Shown piece by piece: positions 9,078 to 18,250 of a DNA stretch of 64,000 bases. Positions within the stretch are counted from its first letter, which is position 1; each line of letters begins with the position of its first letter. A program made the position numbers and the translations under genes. The notes beneath the pieces were generated by a model. It saw nothing but the letters and a program-made list of their open reading frames with translations, searched no databases and was not told the DNA's origin. Source of the DNA: Nesterenkonia muleiensis (GTDB lineage Bacteria > Actinomycetota > Actinomycetes > Actinomycetales > Micrococcaceae); NCBI RefSeq assembly GCF_003600155.1, contig NZ_QWLD01000029.1:1-64000 (forward strand), written 5' to 3'.

Positions 9078-10601
9078 ATGGCGTTCCGAGGCCACAAGGT
9101 CATCGCGATGGTGCCCAGCCGACTTGGGTCCACGAGGCTACAACGTAAGGCGTTGGCGGACATCTGCGGTCTGCCCATGGTGATCCACGTCCTGCAGCGA
9201 GTGCAGATGTCTCCGATCGTGGACGAGGTCTACGTTGCCACCGACTCTGAGGAGATCAAGTCTCTGGTGGAGTCTTACGAGGGGAAAGCAATCATGACCT
9301 CTTCAGGGCACACCACCGGTATTGAGCGAATAGCTGAAGCCTCGGAGGGCATGGACTATGACGTCATCTGTCTGATTAATGGGGACGAGCCAGCACTCAA
9401 CTCGGACCATATTCAGTCCTCAGTGGAGACCTTGTTGAATTCGGAGGCACCGACTGCGCTGCTGGCTTCGGAGTCCTCCACGGTGAACTCGCCCTCGGAC
9501 TTTAAGGTGGTTGCTAACCGCGAGGGGGAAGCCATGTACTTCTCCCGGGAGGATATCCCTTCGCCCTCGCGTTCCGGAGTCACCAAGTTCCTCAAGGCCT
9601 ACCACCTGATCTCCTTCCGAAAGGGTGCCCTCGCCGAGTACATGTCCTTGGACAAGACGCCGCTAGAAGCGATCGAGGGCCATGACCACTTGCGTTTCCT
9701 CGAGAACGGCCACACGGTGCAGATCGGCGTGGTGGAGCATGACTCTTTCTCTGTGGATACGGCTGAGAACCTTATCGACATGGTCCAGCAGATGCGTGAC
9801 GACAAGCTGTTTGACCAGTACAAGCACCTCGCTGCGTCGGGGGGAACGATTCAGGACAGTGCGCCGACAGCTGAGTTGGTAAGGTCCTCGTCCAAGATTA
9901 CTGCCGTGGTTCCCTGTCGGGCGGGCAGTGAACGGGTGAAGAACAAGAACACCAGATCATTCGCTGGCTTCCGGGGCGGACTTATCGAGCTCAAACTGAA
10001 GCAGCTGGAACTCGTGGATGAAGTTGACGATATCATCGTGTCTACGAACGACCCTCAGGTTGCGAAGATCGTCAATGAGTTTCGAGAGATCACGGCCAAA
10101 CCGGTCCGGATCGATGACCGGCCCGATCATCTGGCTGGCTCCTCGACGCCGATGTCCAAATTCATCCAGTATGCAGCGGAACTGGAGGAAGAGGGCACCA
10201 TGCTTATGACGCATGTGACCCACCCGCTGGTGACCGCGAAGGTCTTCGCCGAATTGATCGACGCCTGGCGGGAGGCTGAGGCGGCTGGACATGATTCCCT
10301 TGTGACCGCCACCCGCGTCCACACCTTCCTCTGGGATGCCAATGCCACGCCCTTCAACTACGATTCCACCGCGGAACGCTGGCCACGTAGCCAGGACATC
10401 GATCCGCTTTTCGAGATCAACCACGCCGCCTATTTGATGCCGTTCGCCCGGATGCGTGAGGTCGGTGACCGGGTCGGAATCAACCCGCGAATCTTCGAGA
10501 TGGACCAAGATGTGGCAATGGACATCGACTGGGAGCATCAGTTCCTCCTTCTGGAGGACATCGTTCTGGCGAAACAGCGTCGCGGAATCGAGTTGCTCTG
10601 A
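9078..10601 (+). CDS. Tandem cytidylyltransferase: KdsB-like plus NeuA-like
   Basis: 507 residues from ATG 9078, chosen because AAGGAGA lies 7 nt upstream; a longer frame from 9021 has no such site. Residues 1-~260 resemble CMP-Kdo synthetase: AMVPSRLGSTRLQRKALADI (nucleotide-binding loop), LINGDEPAL (metal site), then VKVVANREGEAMYFSR and FRKGALAEY. Residues ~275-507 resemble CMP-sialate synthetase: AVVPCRAGSERVKNKNTRSFAG, then STNDPQVAKIV and C-terminal AMDIDWEHQFLLLED. Both halves should make CMP-activated acidic sugars from CTP and a ulosonic acid. Two different activation domains in one chain is unusual and suggests either two sugars or one catalytic plus one regulatory half. It lies between two GT29-like genes. 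Confidence 0.85.
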   Translation: MAFRGHKVIAMVPSRLGSTRLQRKALADICGLPMVIHVLQRVQMSPIVDEVYVATDSEEIKSLVESYEGKAIMTSSGHTTGIERIAEASEGMDYDVICLINGDEPALNSDHIQSSVETLLNSEAPTALLASESSTVNSPSDFKVVANREGEAMYFSREDIPSPSRSGVTKFLKAYHLISFRKGALAEYMSLDKTPLEAIEGHDHLRFLENGHTVQIGVVEHDSFSVDTAENLIDMVQQMRDDKLFDQYKHLAASGGTIQDSAPTAELVRSSSKITAVVPCRAGSERVKNKNTRSFAGFRGGLIELKLKQLELVDEVDDIIVSTNDPQVAKIVNEFREITAKPVRIDDRPDHLAGSSTPMSKFIQYAAELEEEGTMLMTHVTHPLVTAKVFAELIDAWREAEAAGHDSLVTATRVHTFLWDANATPFNYDSTAERWPRSQDIDPLFEINHAAYLMPFARMREVGDRVGINPRIFEMDQDVAMDIDWEHQFLLLEDIVLAKQRRGIELL

Positions 10602-10724
10602 GGTACAGTGCGGGCCTGCTGGATTACAGTGAAGTTTCTCATATAGTAAGGATTTCCAATCGAAGGCGTGTATGTGCAGCTTTCTGAGGTATCAGTGCGA
10701 CAATAGCGAAGGGGCATACGCCAG

Positions 10725-12713
10725 GTGGTACAGGTGGTAGGTAAGTCAGTAAAGGATTTGGCAGCGATGACTTCGCCTGCTGCTATCAGGGCGACCTACA
10801 AGACCGCCAGGGGCAGGAAAATTCTGATGCGCCGTGCTGCGATTGGCAGCAGCGACTTCGTTTCAAGGTTCGAAACGCTGATCACGGGACGGAAGAGACG
10901 TGCTCAGACGAGGGCGAGCCGTCTGGCGCAGGCTATCCTGGAGCATGTGCCGGGTGGGGAAGTCGTGTTTGCCCTCGCGACGGCCGAGGAAGGACTCGCC
11001 TCTGCTGGACTAATGGAGCGTGTGGCTTCGAGGACCGTCAAGTCCGCATCTGTCAGTGACCTCATTTGTCTGCGCCGCTGGGCGGTGGAGCTCGAGCAGC
11101 AGGAAGCTCACCGGTATGTGGCGCTTGCGCTGTGTCTCGGCAAGGACGTCGAAGAAGGTGTTGTTCATGAGCCGCTCACTGGTTTGAGCCGTGGGAAGAC
11201 TACGCCCCATGGTGAAGAGATTGTCTCGCTCCTGCAGACGGCTAACACGTTATCTCCGGGCAGCGCCCTGATCTCCTATGAGCTGGGGAGACGTCTGGTG
11301 GAAAAAGGAGAGGTCAACGCGGGACTGCCACTTCTGGAGTTAGCCGCCTTGAAGGATCCGGAGGAATCGTGGCTTATGACACTGGCTCAGGTGTACCGGC
11401 GTCCCGATGTTGCGAAGTTCTCCGAGGCACTGGACACCTATGAGCAGATATACAGACTCAATCCCAAGAATTCGTCTGCACAGTCTGGCGTGGTGCATGC
11501 AGGTGTGCGAGGACCCATGGAATGGTCTCGTGTATGGCGCAATATCAAGGGGCTGGAGACCTCCCGAAAGAAATCTCCCTATCGTGTGCCGGAGGTCGCT
11601 GCGTATGTGGATCTTCTCTTCGACGAGGGTGACCTATTCGACAAGGGCGACGTCGTCTCTTTCTTGGAGCGACTTGGGGGTTTTGTCGACGAGGGACTCC
11701 ATCTGCATCCTCAGACCTTGGCACTTGTTGTGCTCCGACTTCAGTTCCTTGGACATCTCGCCGCAGGCTTTGCACTCAGACAGCGACTCGCGCGCAACAA
11801 GATCAATAGCCTTCGCCGGTCTGGTGTCAAGAACATCAGCGGCCTTCGCCAGCTGATGCAGGCGTATATCTATCTTGACGATGCAGAGACTGCGAGCAGG
11901 CTGTCAGAAGACAGCGAGTATTGGGCGCAGGGCGACCATGCGCGACGGGCTGCGGTGAGGAAGCTCCACGCAGATGCGGAGCTTATGCTCGGGAATCCCG
12001 ATCCGTATTTCAACTACTCGGTGGATGCTCGCAAGGGGTTCTACCTTCCCGGCGAGCGGAAGATGGTCAACCTTGTCAAGGGCCAACGGATTGCACTTGT
12101 GGGTCCGGCAGCTACCAACGAGGAGCTTGGGGAGATGATCGACGGCTATGACGTCGTGGTGCGGCCGAACTTCAACCCAGAGTTCGTCGCGGCTCACCCG
12201 AGGTCTATGGGCAGCCGCACAGATATCGCCTATTACTCGGGCCAGGACATGAACAAGCTCATCGACGACGTCGAGACGTTACTAGCAACTTCCGGAGTGC
12301 AGATCGTCAATACACGTTCCTTCAGCTTTCATGCTCATCATCAGCGTGAGATTTCGTGGCTCCGCTTCTGCCGCCATGATTGGTCGCTGTCGTTTCATGG
12401 GTCGCCGCTTGGTATCCAGCGGATGATCTATGACCTTCTGCAGTTCCGACCTAAAGAGATCGCCATCTTCAACTCAGACTTCTACACAGGTGCGGGAGAG
12501 TTCGCTGAGGGATATCGCGAGAAGCGCAGCTTTGGACCTGGTTCTTTCATGAACGACCTCGTTGTCGTACATGATCTCTTGACTGATTTCAAGTTCACAC
12601 AGGCTATGCTCAGGACGGGTCGAGTGACAGCGCATGGACGTAGCAAGAAAGTTCTAAGCCGTGATCCGTTGGATTACCTTCACGATGTTGAGAAAGCCGG
12701 AGTATTGAGTTGA
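10725..12713 (+). CDS. TPR-repeat protein with GT29-like sialyltransferase domain, copy 2
   Basis: 662 residues from a GTG; preceded by a 123-bp AT-richer gap that may carry a promoter. Same plan as the 6993 gene: TPR-like helices (PGSALISYELGRRLVEKGEVNAGLPLLELA) up to ~430, then L-like motif from 456 (IALVGPAATNEELG, YDVVVRP, GSRTDIAYYSGQD), S-like motif from 557 (FHGSPLGIQRMIYDLLQF, IFNSDFYTG), and HDLLTD at 616-621. Here the VS glutamate is replaced by aspartate, the only copy of the four with that change. Ends in a TTGA overlap with the GT8-like gene, so the two are translationally coupled. Confidence 0.75.
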   Translation: MVQVVGKSVKDLAAMTSPAAIRATYKTARGRKILMRRAAIGSSDFVSRFETLITGRKRRAQTRASRLAQAILEHVPGGEVVFALATAEEGLASAGLMERVASRTVKSASVSDLICLRRWAVELEQQEAHRYVALALCLGKDVEEGVVHEPLTGLSRGKTTPHGEEIVSLLQTANTLSPGSALISYELGRRLVEKGEVNAGLPLLELAALKDPEESWLMTLAQVYRRPDVAKFSEALDTYEQIYRLNPKNSSAQSGVVHAGVRGPMEWSRVWRNIKGLETSRKKSPYRVPEVAAYVDLLFDEGDLFDKGDVVSFLERLGGFVDEGLHLHPQTLALVVLRLQFLGHLAAGFALRQRLARNKINSLRRSGVKNISGLRQLMQAYIYLDDAETASRLSEDSEYWAQGDHARRAAVRKLHADAELMLGNPDPYFNYSVDARKGFYLPGERKMVNLVKGQRIALVGPAATNEELGEMIDGYDVVVRPNFNPEFVAAHPRSMGSRTDIAYYSGQDMNKLIDDVETLLATSGVQIVNTRSFSFHAHHQREISWLRFCRHDWSLSFHGSPLGIQRMIYDLLQFRPKEIAIFNSDFYTGAGEFAEGYREKRSFGPGSFMNDLVVVHDLLTDFKFTQAMLRTGRVTAHGRSKKVLSRDPLDYLHDVEKAGVLS

Positions 12714-13729
12714 ACGTTAACGATGACAAGAGAATAGCCGCCTACGTCGCAGGAGATAACAGGATATTCTTTCCTGCCTTAGTCGCCCTTAAAGAGCTTG
12801 AAAATCATAATCCTGAAAGATTTGATAAGTTTATAGTCTTTGACGGATCACTTGCCATTGGCTATGAGGCTGATCTTATGGAGAAGGCAGGCATCAAGTT
12901 CTTGGATGCGCGAGATGTCTCTTCCTATGATCTCATTGCAAAGTCCAGCGCGATGATTGATCGTGACTGGCCTTTAGAGGTCATGCTGAACTGGGCCGTA
13001 CCGGAGTACTTGGGCTCTATGGGTTACGGGCACTCCTTAAAGCTTGACTATGATGCTCTTCCTGTTCAGACTTTTTCGGAGCTCGACAGGCTCATCAACT
13101 CCAGAATGAAGGTCTCGTTTCGGACCGCGGCGGCTCGCTCAGTCGCCGTTGTGAATGATCGGGCCTCGTTAGGCACAGGCTGGGACCGAATCGACCCGGA
13201 GCGGCCAGTGAGGCAACTTAACGCGGGGGTGGCTCTGTTTGACAACCGAGCCATTGCAGAGGTTTCTGAAGAGGGATTCTTTGCGGAGGTTATGGCGATC
13301 TATGACGAGATCATGACCCAAGCGCCGGCGACGAAGACCATCGAGCAGGTCGCACTCGCCTATGTGTGCGATAGGTTCGGCTCGGATTTCGTTGATCTTC
13401 CCCATGCTATGAATTCCTTTGCTCGGGAGTGGAATGCACGGTTAGAAGTCTCAGCTATGGAAGTGATTCACTTCCTCGGCAAGCCAAAGCCGTGGCAGCC
13501 GCTTGAGCCGCGTTTGCTTTATCGCTACGTAACTCGCATGAAGCTGATGCCTTATCTTCGTGACATCTGGTTGTCGGCGGCCAGTCGCGTCGAGGGCTTC
13601 GAGGACTTCACGAACCAAAGGGCGAGCACTCCTTTGGAGCGCCTTCAGCTCGCTATTTGGATGGAGACGGAACGGAGCCAGCACCGGAAGAAAGTGCAGG
13701 AGCGGATCAGCAAGCATCTAGAGTTCTGA
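12710..13729 (+). CDS. GT8-like glycosyltransferase
   Basis: 339 residues from a TTG overlapping the previous stop (TTGA), with GGAG upstream. Matches the family 8 pattern: N-terminal AAYVAGDNRIFFPALVALKELENHNP, a D-Y-D (LKLDYDALPV) where family 8 has its metal-binding D-x-D, NAGVALFDN near 168, and HFLGKPKPW near 255, corresponding to the H-(F/Y)-x-G-x-x-K-PW block. Such enzymes transfer hexose from a UDP-sugar with retention. The sequence is visibly less GC-rich than the flanking genes, as are the next 280 bp, which suggests acquisition by transfer. Confidence 0.8.
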   Translation: MNVNDDKRIAAYVAGDNRIFFPALVALKELENHNPERFDKFIVFDGSLAIGYEADLMEKAGIKFLDARDVSSYDLIAKSSAMIDRDWPLEVMLNWAVPEYLGSMGYGHSLKLDYDALPVQTFSELDRLINSRMKVSFRTAAARSVAVVNDRASLGTGWDRIDPERPVRQLNAGVALFDNRAIAEVSEEGFFAEVMAIYDEIMTQAPATKTIEQVALAYVCDRFGSDFVDLPHAMNSFAREWNARLEVSAMEVIHFLGKPKPWQPLEPRLLYRYVTRMKLMPYLRDIWLSAASRVEGFEDFTNQRASTPLERLQLAIWMETERSQHRKKVQERISKHLEF

Positions 13730-14010
13730 TCTAATGATTTAATTTAGGTCGTTTGACAGTGGTTCATGCGGATTATGTATTCATTGCGGAGCTGAATTAA
13801 CGATAAGGCTGTGAACCGCTCTTCGCATGAGGCGTAGACCAAGCAGTGTGACGTCTCTTGGAAGAATAAATTCGCACAGTGAAGACCGTGTCAGATGATT
13901 CCTTAGGGCTGTGCTTCGTGAGGGTCCGCGGGGTTATCTTTGGCCAACATGGTGGTGGCGGGCTCGACAGTGGTTAGTAGAACGTAAGCTTCTGAGTGTG
14001 AGGATTTTTT
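13730..14010. other. AT-rich intergenic region with candidate promoter
   Basis: 281 bp without a gene, clearly lower in GC than the surroundings. Contains a possible sigma-70 type promoter described separately. No RNA gene or strong hairpin recognised. Confidence 0.5.
13753..13781 (+). promoter_or_regulatory. Candidate -35/-10 promoter
   Basis: TTGACA at 13753-13758 followed after 17 nt by TGTATT at 13776-13781 (or the nearby TATGTA). It would drive the downstream glycosyltransferase genes. Confidence 0.35.
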
Positions 14011-15168
14011 GTGACTATGAGACGCCCTGAGTCCGCTTGGTGTGACGACGGGGGCGAGTGGCCCCGCGTGTCGATCGTGATTCCCGTGTACAACGCAGAG
14101 CAATACATCGGTGCATGTCTCGCCAGCATCACGCAGCAAACCCTTGGAGATCTTGAAGTGATCTGCGTTGATGATGGATCTGAGGACGGTTCGGCGGGAG
14201 TTGTCGCGAATGCAGCCGCCGAGGACGCCCGGATCAAGCTGATCCTGCAGAATAACGGCGGGGCATCGAGTGCACGTAACGTAGGTTTCGACCTGGCAGT
14301 TGGTGAGTTTGTGACCTTTGTCGACGCTGATGATGAGATCAGCTCGGACTTTGTTGAGGTCTTGAGCCGGGTTATTGAGCGTGATGGGTCAGACGTGGCG
14401 CTGGGCAACACTTACATCATCCGTGGTGATGGGACCGCAGGCGCTAAGTACCCTGGCCAAAAGGAGACGGCGCTCGTCAGAGGTGCGGATTACGAGAAGT
14501 ATAAGCTCCTGAGTCGCAACGCACCTCATGGCAAGCTGTTTCGTCGCTCTTTCCTGTTGGAGCAAGGTATTCGCTTCTTCGAGGGTATCACCTACGAGGA
14601 TTATCACCACTGGCTTCAGACCGTGGCGCAGGATCCAAAGATTTCCCTGGTTTCGGACTTCGTGTACACCTACAAGCGGAACCCTCATTCGGTCAGCGCA
14701 GGTGCCCATATCCTGCGCCCCCACAACATCAACAGTCGTCTGGTGCAGACCGGCGAGTCGCTTCGCGTCGCTCGGGAGAGCAATGTTCCTGGGCTGATGG
14801 CGAAGACCTTCCGCATGCAGTTTGGGGCGAGAATCATGCGTCATATTTCCGCTCTTGCTAGGACGCGGGACCGCCGGAAGGCGGAGGTCGCTTTCGGCAT
14901 TCTGCGCGAAGGGCTCATCGAGCACCAGGAAGAGATCAGGCGGAGTCTGCGAGGCTACGTTCGCCTCGTCTATGAGATCATCTTCGAAGGTTCGCTTGAA
15001 GACCTCCGCAAGCTGCTCCGTTGGGGTGATGGGAAGGCTTCGCTGGCTCTCTTCGTTGATACAGAACCTGAACCCCCCAAGGTGTACGTCGACCCTGTGG
15101 AATTTCCTAGCATGGGGCATCGGCCTAGAGAGTTCTTTGACGTATCAGATAAGGTTCGGAAGAGGTAG
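14011..15168 (+). CDS. GT2-family glycosyltransferase
   Basis: 385 residues. The GT-A fold is clear: RVSIVIPVYNAEQYIGACLASI at ~20-41, VICVDDGSEDGS, NGGASSARNVGFDLAVGEFVTFVDADDE carrying the D-x-D (FVDADD) near 107. HGKLFRRSFLLEQGIRFFEG and TYEDYHHW follow. Expected to add a sugar or polyol unit from a nucleotide donor at the cytoplasmic face; the C-terminal 150 residues are helical. GTG at 14011 is placed well relative to the GAGG upstream; an ATG at 14017 is possible. Confidence 0.88.
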   Translation: MTMRRPESAWCDDGGEWPRVSIVIPVYNAEQYIGACLASITQQTLGDLEVICVDDGSEDGSAGVVANAAAEDARIKLILQNNGGASSARNVGFDLAVGEFVTFVDADDEISSDFVEVLSRVIERDGSDVALGNTYIIRGDGTAGAKYPGQKETALVRGADYEKYKLLSRNAPHGKLFRRSFLLEQGIRFFEGITYEDYHHWLQTVAQDPKISLVSDFVYTYKRNPHSVSAGAHILRPHNINSRLVQTGESLRVARESNVPGLMAKTFRMQFGARIMRHISALARTRDRRKAEVAFGILREGLIEHQEEIRRSLRGYVRLVYEIIFEGSLEDLRKLLRWGDGKASLALFVDTEPEPPKVYVDPVEFPSMGHRPREFFDVSDKVRKR

Positions 15169-15175
15169 GCGGGAA

Positions 15176-16255
15176 ATGTCCAAACGTTATGCGATCATTT
15201 GTGCTGCGCATGAGGGCAACAGCGGTATGTGCAGCGTGGACCGCGCAGCTGAGGATTTTCTCTCGGCTCGCGGTGCCGACTATACCCTGTTCTCCGCTCA
15301 GCAGGCCGAAGGCCGTATGTACAATCATGTACCCTTCCAGCGGTGGGAAGATCTGGATTCCTACTCCCACGTGGTCTATTGGGGGGACTTTCTTAATAAC
15401 CCGTTCTATGGTTATAAGTCCTTCCCGAACCGGAGCCGCCGTTGGGGGATTGAGACAAGCAAACGTGAAGCCATCGCTACTTGGAAGGAACTCTTCACGC
15501 CGCGATACGTCGAGCAGAAGCTCTACGCCATCGGGCAGAATTTTCAGCACGACTTCACTGAGAAGGTGACAGATTTCGGGCCGGTGTTCAGACGCCTAGA
15601 GAAGACTCTGGAGGCCCTCGTTGTGCGCGACCCGTTCTCCTTCCAGAACCTATCGCGGATGGTCGAGTTTAGTGCGCTCAACCAAGTCCAGCAGGGTCTT
15701 GACTGCGCATTCCTTCAAGAACCTCGGCACCGGAAGACGAATGGAGGAGACGGGACATTCGCATACTTTTTCCGCCGGTCCAAGCTTGCCAATGGGGAAA
15801 CGCTTGTCAGAAGGGTAGAGGAAGCGACTGGTCTAAGAGGAGTTGAGCTCAAGAACTGGATCCCCCTGCCGCGCAGCAAATGGGAGGGAACCTTCAAAGC
15901 GCTGAAGATCCGGATCGACAGTGCCTCGCTCGTTGTGACCGACACCTACCATGTGGGGGTCAATGCAATGCAGTCCAGAACCCCTGTTGTGGGGATCGGC
16001 CGACAGAGTACCCGGCAGGTGGGGACCATCGGCGACTTCAAGAAGAGAGTTCTCTTCGACATGTTCGACCTCTCACGCTTTTACCACGAGATCCCCGCCG
16101 ACCAGGAAGACACCCAGGCCTATGGTCAGGTCGTGAGAATGACAGAGCGTGCGCTCAGCGAGCATGGGGATCCTTCTGCGGCCCCCTACGCCCTCGTAGA
16201 GGCCAGGACCAGGCAATTTACGGGTCAGGTCGAGCGGCTTCTCGAACTTAGGTAA
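15176..16255 (+). CDS. Polysaccharide pyruvyltransferase-like protein
   Basis: 359 residues from ATG 15176, 7 nt after the GT2 gene; a longer in-frame extension back to 14822 is only the shadow of that gene. Pattern of the polysaccharide pyruvyltransferase/CsaB superfamily: LVVRDPFSFQNLSRM mid-protein (R-D-x-x-S), and near the C-terminus LVVTDTYHVGVNAMQSRTPVVGIG, where family members carry S/T-D-x-x-H..NA...P. The family adds pyruvate ketals or acts as a GT-B transferase. Here the likely job is modification of the surface polymer. Similarity is limited to these blocks. Confidence 0.6.
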   Translation: MSKRYAIICAAHEGNSGMCSVDRAAEDFLSARGADYTLFSAQQAEGRMYNHVPFQRWEDLDSYSHVVYWGDFLNNPFYGYKSFPNRSRRWGIETSKREAIATWKELFTPRYVEQKLYAIGQNFQHDFTEKVTDFGPVFRRLEKTLEALVVRDPFSFQNLSRMVEFSALNQVQQGLDCAFLQEPRHRKTNGGDGTFAYFFRRSKLANGETLVRRVEEATGLRGVELKNWIPLPRSKWEGTFKALKIRIDSASLVVTDTYHVGVNAMQSRTPVVGIGRQSTRQVGTIGDFKKRVLFDMFDLSRFYHEIPADQEDTQAYGQVVRMTERALSEHGDPSAAPYALVEARTRQFTGQVERLLELR

Positions 16256-16271
16256 CTCTTCGCCTTCTAGG

Positions 16272-16297
16272 GCGTGCCTCACATATGGGAGACACGC
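16272..16297 (+). terminator. Hairpin after the glycosyltransferase run
   Basis: GCGTG-c-CTC, an 8-nt loop, GAG-a-CACGC: a stem of 8 pairs with one mismatch, 17 nt after the stop of the pyruvyltransferase-like gene. No T-run follows, so it could be a weak terminator or an RNA-stability element. Confidence 0.4.
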
Positions 16298-16316
16298 ATC
16301 TAGCGGAAAAGGCTCA

Positions 16317-18224
16317 ATGTGGCCCAGAAGTGCCGCTCTGCTCTGTGGCGATGGTCATAGGAGCTTGCTGCTCAAGCCCTACGCTGTGAACTCTAGGCCA
16401 GCCGAGTCCAGTCCTAACGGGGAGCGCGTGAGGGGTGTATCGCGGCGTCGTGCTCTGTCTCCACTACTATCTGCCTCCGCCGCGGCCCCGCTGCTCGGCG
16501 TCATCACCGCATCTCCGGCCTCGACCTACTCTAACCCGTCCGAAGTGCCTAATCCCTTCCAGGCCTACAGTGCCCGGGACTACGCAGACGCCATCTGGAA
16601 CCTGGAGACCAGCACCTATGTGCGCAGCCACGAGCGCGAAAACAACGAGGACTGCGATGTGCTCACCTATGAGGTCATGCATCCTTTAGGGGCGGAGCCC
16701 GACCGCTCCTATGTCCACATCGCCGATGAGGACAACTGGTGGTGCTCAGGCTCCGAAGGTGACGCGCTACGCGAGGAGTTTGACGAACTCGAGGACTCTG
16801 ATGAGAACTTCTACCATGGGCGCCCCTACGAGAATGTGACCCAGCGGGTGCCTTACTTCGGCACCTGGGCTGATGTGAACGGAAACGGAGTCAACTCCCG
16901 CACCGAGATTCACGCCCGTGACCTCGGGAGCAGCACCTTCAGCATCTCCGGCACCTACTGGGACCACTACTCAGGGCAGTACGTGAACATCGGCGAGACT
17001 GAGACCCACGGGGAACACATGATCCCGGTAGGCCATACCTGGCCGGAGATGCAGCACCGCAGCCGTGATGACCGGGTGGCCTACTACAACGACCACATGA
17101 ACCTCACCAGCACCATCGGCGAGACCAACCGCGAGAAGAGCGGGCAGACGCCGTCTGAGTGGATGCCGGACAACGAGGATGCCCATTGCGCCTATGGAAT
17201 GACCTGGACACATATCGCCAATAAGCACCGGATCTCTCTGTTCCAGCGCGACGTTGATCACCTGCGCGAGCTGCTGTGGGACTGCTTGGAGGAGGAGCTC
17301 GACGGTGCCGACGCCCTTCCGGAACAGCGCAGCTCAGACCTTGACTGGCAGACACTTCCCCCGGAGTCCTCGCCGCAGGAGGCGGAGGAAGAGCCTGGGG
17401 GCGGCCCACGGGAGCATTACACATCACGTGATTACACCGACGCCCTCTGGAATCTTGAGAACCTCGCGAGGATCCGCAGCGTGGAGCGTGAGGAGCGTGA
17501 GGAATGTGACCTCCAGACCCACACAGTTCGTCACCCGCGCACTGGGGCAGAGACTGTCTATGCCCGTATCATCTCTCCGGAGAACTCATACTGCGCAGGG
17601 GAGCAGGGCGACGACCTGCGCGCTGAGCTCGACGAACAAGCCGAAGATGATGACAGCTTCTTCCACGGGAGTCCGCTCGCCGGTCAACGCCGGGACTACT
17701 TCGGCTTTTGGGCGGCCGATGAGGGGGTCAACACGCGGCACCGCGTGCTCGCTCGGGACCTGACCGAGGTGGAATGGAACTCTGCTGAGACTGGCGTGCG
17801 TGATGGGGACTTCTACGACCCCTACACCGGTGACCACGCCGAATACAGCGCGCCCGACACAGTGCTGGACCATCTGCTGCCGGTTGAGCATGCCTGGATC
17901 GAGATGCAGCACCGGAGCGAGGACGAGCGGAAGCAGTTCTACAATGACCCCACCAACCTGCTGGCGGTGACGGCAGAGAGCCAGCAAGACAAGGGCTCCC
18001 AGGCACCCCGGAACTGGATGCCGGAGCACCAGGGGTTCCACTGCCGCTATGCGATGGCCTGGACCTCCACCGCGGTCAAGCACGGGATCTCACTCTTCGA
18101 CTCAGACATCCGCGAGCTGCGTGAAACCCTCTACCGGTGTGCTGCAGAGGAGACCGCAGAGAGCGGGACAGTGGAGAGTGTACGCAGGGCAGAGCTCGAC
18201 TGGGCCAGCCTCCCGCCCTACTAG
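16317..18224 (+). CDS. Secreted protein with two tandem HNH (DUF1524/GmrSD-C-like) nuclease domains
   Basis: 635 residues. An SRRRAL twin-arginine-like motif (42-47) followed by a small-residue hydrophobic run and ASPAS suggests export; a GTG at 16428 would give a conventional signal peptide. The mature part is a duplication: units of about 84-360 and 365-635 both start (S/T)ARDYADAIWNLE-like, have DC in the first strand, and end with HNH signatures. Unit 1: GEHMIPVGHTW (H234), YYNDHMNLTST, SGQTPSEWMP, HCAYGMTW. Unit 2: LDHLLPVEHAW (H519), FYNDPTNLLAV, KGSQAPRNWMP, HCRYAMAW. This is the pattern of secreted actinobacterial HNH endonucleases. It probably cuts DNA outside the cell; whether both units are active is unknown. 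It interrupts the glycosyltransferase run without obvious link to polymer synthesis. Confidence 0.8.
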   Translation: MWPRSAALLCGDGHRSLLLKPYAVNSRPAESSPNGERVRGVSRRRALSPLLSASAAAPLLGVITASPASTYSNPSEVPNPFQAYSARDYADAIWNLETSTYVRSHERENNEDCDVLTYEVMHPLGAEPDRSYVHIADEDNWWCSGSEGDALREEFDELEDSDENFYHGRPYENVTQRVPYFGTWADVNGNGVNSRTEIHARDLGSSTFSISGTYWDHYSGQYVNIGETETHGEHMIPVGHTWPEMQHRSRDDRVAYYNDHMNLTSTIGETNREKSGQTPSEWMPDNEDAHCAYGMTWTHIANKHRISLFQRDVDHLRELLWDCLEEELDGADALPEQRSSDLDWQTLPPESSPQEAEEEPGGGPREHYTSRDYTDALWNLENLARIRSVEREEREECDLQTHTVRHPRTGAETVYARIISPENSYCAGEQGDDLRAELDEQAEDDDSFFHGSPLAGQRRDYFGFWAADEGVNTRHRVLARDLTEVEWNSAETGVRDGDFYDPYTGDHAEYSAPDTVLDHLLPVEHAWIEMQHRSEDERKQFYNDPTNLLAVTAESQQDKGSQAPRNWMPEHQGFHCRYAMAWTSTAVKHGISLFDSDIRELRETLYRCAAEETAESGTVESVRRAELDWASLPPY

Positions 18225-18235
18225 GACGTAATGGT

Positions 18236-18241
18236 TAGACT
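18236..18241 (+). promoter_or_regulatory. Candidate near-leaderless -10 box inside the cluster
   Basis: TAGACT, 9 nt before the ATG of the third GT29-like gene, after the nuclease gene ends. Confidence 0.35.
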
Positions 18242-18250
18242 TGCTCATCG

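Noticed and set aside
14822-15175. N-terminal extension of the pyruvyltransferase-like gene
   Set aside because: Lies wholly inside the GT2 gene in another frame; the ATG at 15176 sits just after the GT2 stop.
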